Assembly: GCA_021203425.1 (NCBI GenBank) | Contig: JAJQBF010000125.1 | Location: forward strand, 1-14,689 | Length of the DNA stretch: 14,689 nt | Source of the DNA: Clostridiales bacterium | Lineage (GTDB): Bacteria; Bacillota; Clostridia; Lachnospirales; CAG-274 | Direction of reading: 5' to 3' | In this document: positions 12,521 through 14,689 of the stretch, piece after piece | Layout: every line of letters begins with the position of its first letter | Numbering within the stretch: the first letter of the stretch is position 1 | The notes under the pieces: model-generated | What the model was told of the DNA's origin: nothing | Databases searched by the model: none | Seen by the model: the letters and a program-made list of their open reading frames with translations, nothing else | Program-made: the position numbers and the translations under genes

Positions 12521-14689
12521 TTAAGCGTATGTGGACTCGGCTATTACAAATTTGTTGTCGGCACAGTCAATCTCGGCAGCCTTTCCTTCGGAAACAACTC
12601 CCTCAAGAATCTTATCCGCAAGGAGGTCTTCAATATTTGTCTGAATTGCCCTTCTTAAGGGTCTTGCGCCGTAAATTTTATCATAGCCTACCTCTGTCAA
12701 CTTATTAAGGGCTGCGTCCGAAACAGTCAAATCTATATTCATATTTGCCTTAATTCTTGTCTTTACCTCTTTAATCATAAGCTGAGCAATTTCTTTTATT
12801 TCTTCTTTATTAAGCGTACGGAAAACAATTATATCGTCTATTCTGTTTATAAATTCGGGACGGAATATTTTCTTAACCTCTCCCATAACGCCGTCTTTCA
12901 TCTTTTCATAATCCTTTGCGGCGTCGGCGTCGGCTCCTGCTGCTGCTGTAAAGCCTAAACTCTTGGGAGCTGTTATGTTTTTAGCCCCTGCGTTTGAAGT
13001 CATAATTATAACCGTATTCTTAAAATCTATTTTTCTGCCCTGACTGTCTGTAATATGACCGTCGTCAAGAACCTGAAGGAGTATATTGAACACATCTGGG
13101 TGAGCCTTTTCAATTTCGTCAAAAAGCACTACCGAATAGGGGTTCCTTCTGACCTTTTCGGAAAGCTGACCGCCTTCGTCATAGCCTACATATCCCGGAG
13201 GCGAACCAATGAGTTTAGACACCGTGTGTTTCTCCATATATTCACTCATATCAATTCTTATTATAGCGTTTTCGTCTCCGAAAAGAACCTCCGCCAAAGC
13301 CTTTGAAAGCTCTGTTTTACCTACACCCGTAGGACCTAAGAACAGGAATGAACCTATGGGGCGCTTGGGGTCTGAAAGTCCTACTCTGCTCCTTCTTATT
13401 GCCTTTGAAACAGCTGTTACGGCCTCGTTTTGACCTATAACTCTGTTATGAAGAATTCCATCCATATTACGGAGTCTTTCGCTTTCTTCCTGCTGTAATT
13501 TATTTACGGGGATACCCGTCCAGCTGCCTATAATTTCCGCTACCGTGTCTGCCGTAACCTCCTGCACGGTTTCGCTGTTTTCGGCTTTCCATTTTTCCTG
13601 TAATGAGGTCATTTTTTCTTTTGCTGCGTCCTGTTCTTTCTTAATCTTACCTGCTTTTTCATATGCCTCCGATTTAACGGCAGCCTCCTTTTCCTTTGCT
13701 AAAATCTCAATTTTTTCCTGTAATTGTTTAACCTCTGGAGGCGCCGTAAAAGTCAAAAGCCTTACCTTTGACGATGCCTCGTCTATAACATCTATTGCCT
13801 TGTCGGGGAGAAATCTGTCTGTAATATACCTTGTCGACAGCTTAACAGCCGCCTCTATTGCATCATCTGTAATTTTAACATTGTGGTGAGCCTCATATTT
13901 ATCTCTTATACCGTAAAGCATTTTTACAGCCTCTTCCTGTGAAGGCTCGTCTACCGTTACCGGCTGAAAACGTCTCTCAAGGGCAGCATCTTTTTCAATA
14001 TATTTTCTGTATTCATTTAATGTTGTTGCCCCTATAACCTGAAATTCACCTCTTGCAAGTGAGGGCTTTAATATATTCGATGCGTCCATAACCCCTTCGG
14101 CTCCGCCGGCGCCTATAATAGTGTGAAGTTCGTCTATAAAGAGAATTACATTTCCTGCCTTTGTTACCTCTTCTATTGTTTTTTTGATTCTCTCTTCAAA
14201 CTCTCCTCTGAATTTTGTTCCGGCAACCATTGATGCCAAATCAAGAGCCACAACCCTCTTATCCTTTAAAATTTCAGGAACATTTCCTGCCGCTATGTCT
14301 TGGGCAAGACCCTCGGCTATAGCCGTTTTACCTACTCCCGGGTCGCCTATAAGACAGGGGTTGTTCTTTGTTCTTCTGCTTAATATCTGTATAACTCTTG
14401 TTATTTCTTTGTCTCTTCCGATGATGGGGTCGAACTTATGAGCCGACGCAAGGGCTGTCAAATCCCTTCCGAATTTATCAAGGGTAGGTGTGTTTGTTTT
14501 CTTATTGCCATGCTTATGACCCTCGCCGTTATAACCTTGCTCCTTACCGTTTTCATCATAGCCCAGCATGGAAAGTGTGTCATTAGCCAGCTTTTCGGGG
14601 CTGACACCTAATGAAGACAAAATTCTGTTTGCCACGCTTACGTCGTAAGGAGTGGAACTGTCTTTTATAAGGGCAAGAAGAAGGTGTTC
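12521..14689 (-). CDS. clpC: ATP-dependent Clp protease ATP-binding subunit ClpC (partial)
   Basis: ClpC is a hexameric AAA+ unfoldase that feeds proteins to ClpP. The frame is open through the window edge; 722 residues are visible and the start lies outside. The visible part begins inside the N-terminal Clp_N domain (EHLLLALIKD...), so the GTG at 14635 is an internal valine codon. Numbered from the edge: a Gly/His/Lys/Asn-rich linker near 45-68, D1 Walker A GDPGVGKT (115-122) and Walker B LFIDE (about 183-187), a middle domain with a UVR-like coiled coil (about 330-365), D2 Walker A GPTGVGKT (452-459), Walker B VVLFDE (about 520-525), and LGF at 578-580 in the position of the ClpP-docking tripeptide. 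The Clp_N remnant and UVR-like segment favour ClpC over ClpE or ClpB. It ends in TAA and shares a terminator with the opposite strand. Partner genes ctsR, mcsA and mcsB are not in view. Confidence 0.96.
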   Translation of the reverse strand, partial: EHLLLALIKDSSTPYDVSVANRILSSLGVSPEKLANDTLSMLGYDENGKEQGYNGEGHKHGNKKTNTPTLDKFGRDLTALASAHKFDPIIGRDKEITRVIQILSRRTKNNPCLIGDPGVGKTAIAEGLAQDIAAGNVPEILKDKRVVALDLASMVAGTKFRGEFEERIKKTIEEVTKAGNVILFIDELHTIIGAGGAEGVMDASNILKPSLARGEFQVIGATTLNEYRKYIEKDAALERRFQPVTVDEPSQEEAVKMLYGIRDKYEAHHNVKITDDAIEAAVKLSTRYITDRFLPDKAIDVIDEASSKVRLLTFTAPPEVKQLQEKIEILAKEKEAAVKSEAYEKAGKIKKEQDAAKEKMTSLQEKWKAENSETVQEVTADTVAEIIGSWTGIPVNKLQQEESERLRNMDGILHNRVIGQNEAVTAVSKAIRRSRVGLSDPKRPIGSFLFLGPTGVGKTELSKALAEVLFGDENAIIRIDMSEYMEKHTVSKLIGSPPGYVGYDEGGQLSEKVRRNPYSVVLFDEIEKAHPDVFNILLQVLDDGHITDSQGRKIDFKNTVIIMTSNAGAKNITAPKSLGFTAAAGADADAAKDYEKMKDGVMGEVKKIFRPEFINRIDDIIVFRTLNKEEIKEIAQLMIKEVKTRIKANMNIDLTVSDAALNKLTEVGYDKIYGARPLRRAIQTNIEDLLADKILEGVVSEGKAAEIDCADNKFVIAESTYA

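Noticed and set aside
12501..12524. Plus-strand mini-frame (MSTKYGN) preceded by AAGGGGG, just after repeat copy B.
   Set aside because: Seven codons ending inside the clpC stop region; probably chance. It could be the remnant of a gene start, but nothing else supports it.
14633..14635. GTG as the start of clpC, giving a shorter protein without an N-domain.
   Set aside because: The frame continues upstream to the window edge with clear Clp_N sequence (EHLLLALIKD), so the GTG is an internal codon and the gene is cut by the window.

Overview
This window comes from a low-GC Gram-positive bacterium, most likely a Clostridia-class Firmicute. The evidence is strong AAGGAG-type ribosome binding sites, heavy AGA use for arginine, Firmicute-style RpoB and RpoC, a ClpC-type unfoldase, and consensus TTGACA/TATAAT promoters. 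I cannot place it to family from the sequence alone.

Layout. Positions 1-251 carry no gene but hold a strong inverted repeat and a tRNA terminator. A three-tRNA operon on the minus strand (Gly-GCC, Gln-UUG, Gln-CUG; 252-506) has a clear promoter at 561-589. Diverging from it, a consensus promoter at 804-833 starts a roughly 460-nt structured leader that leads into rpoB (1302-5222) and rpoC (5296-9246), the two largest subunits of RNA polymerase. No ribosomal protein gene lies on either side of rpoBC. After a terminator comes a class I DAHP synthase (aroF, 9356-10387), the first step of aromatic amino acid synthesis. On the minus strand follow a type II restriction-modification operon (an NgoPII-like endonuclease and an M.HaeIII-like cytosine-5 methyltransferase, predicted target GGCC; 10450-12305) and then the 3' part of clpC (12521 to the window edge), the AAA+ unfoldase of a ClpCP protease.

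Main points of interest. First, the restriction-modification operon is bracketed by a perfect 37-bp direct repeat (10403-10439 and 12447-12483), and each copy is itself a bidirectional terminator hairpin. Removing one copy plus the 2 kb between restores a simple convergent arrangement of aroF, one terminator and clpC. This looks like insertion of a bare restriction-modification cassette with a long target duplication, with no transposase or integrase. Second, rpoB ends at a TAG that is followed, in frame, by 17 more strongly acidic codons and a TAA just before the rpoC ribosome binding site. This suggests a recent nonsense mutation, a sequencing error or stop-codon readthrough. Third, the rpoB leader folds into a closed multi-stem element directly after the predicted transcription start. 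Fourth, the UUG glutamine tRNA has an A1-U72 pair where bacterial tRNA-Gln normally has U1-A72.

The housekeeping genes (rpoB, rpoC, aroF, clpC, tRNAs) are identified with high confidence. Functions of the leader, the repeats around the restriction promoter and the rpoB tail are inference.
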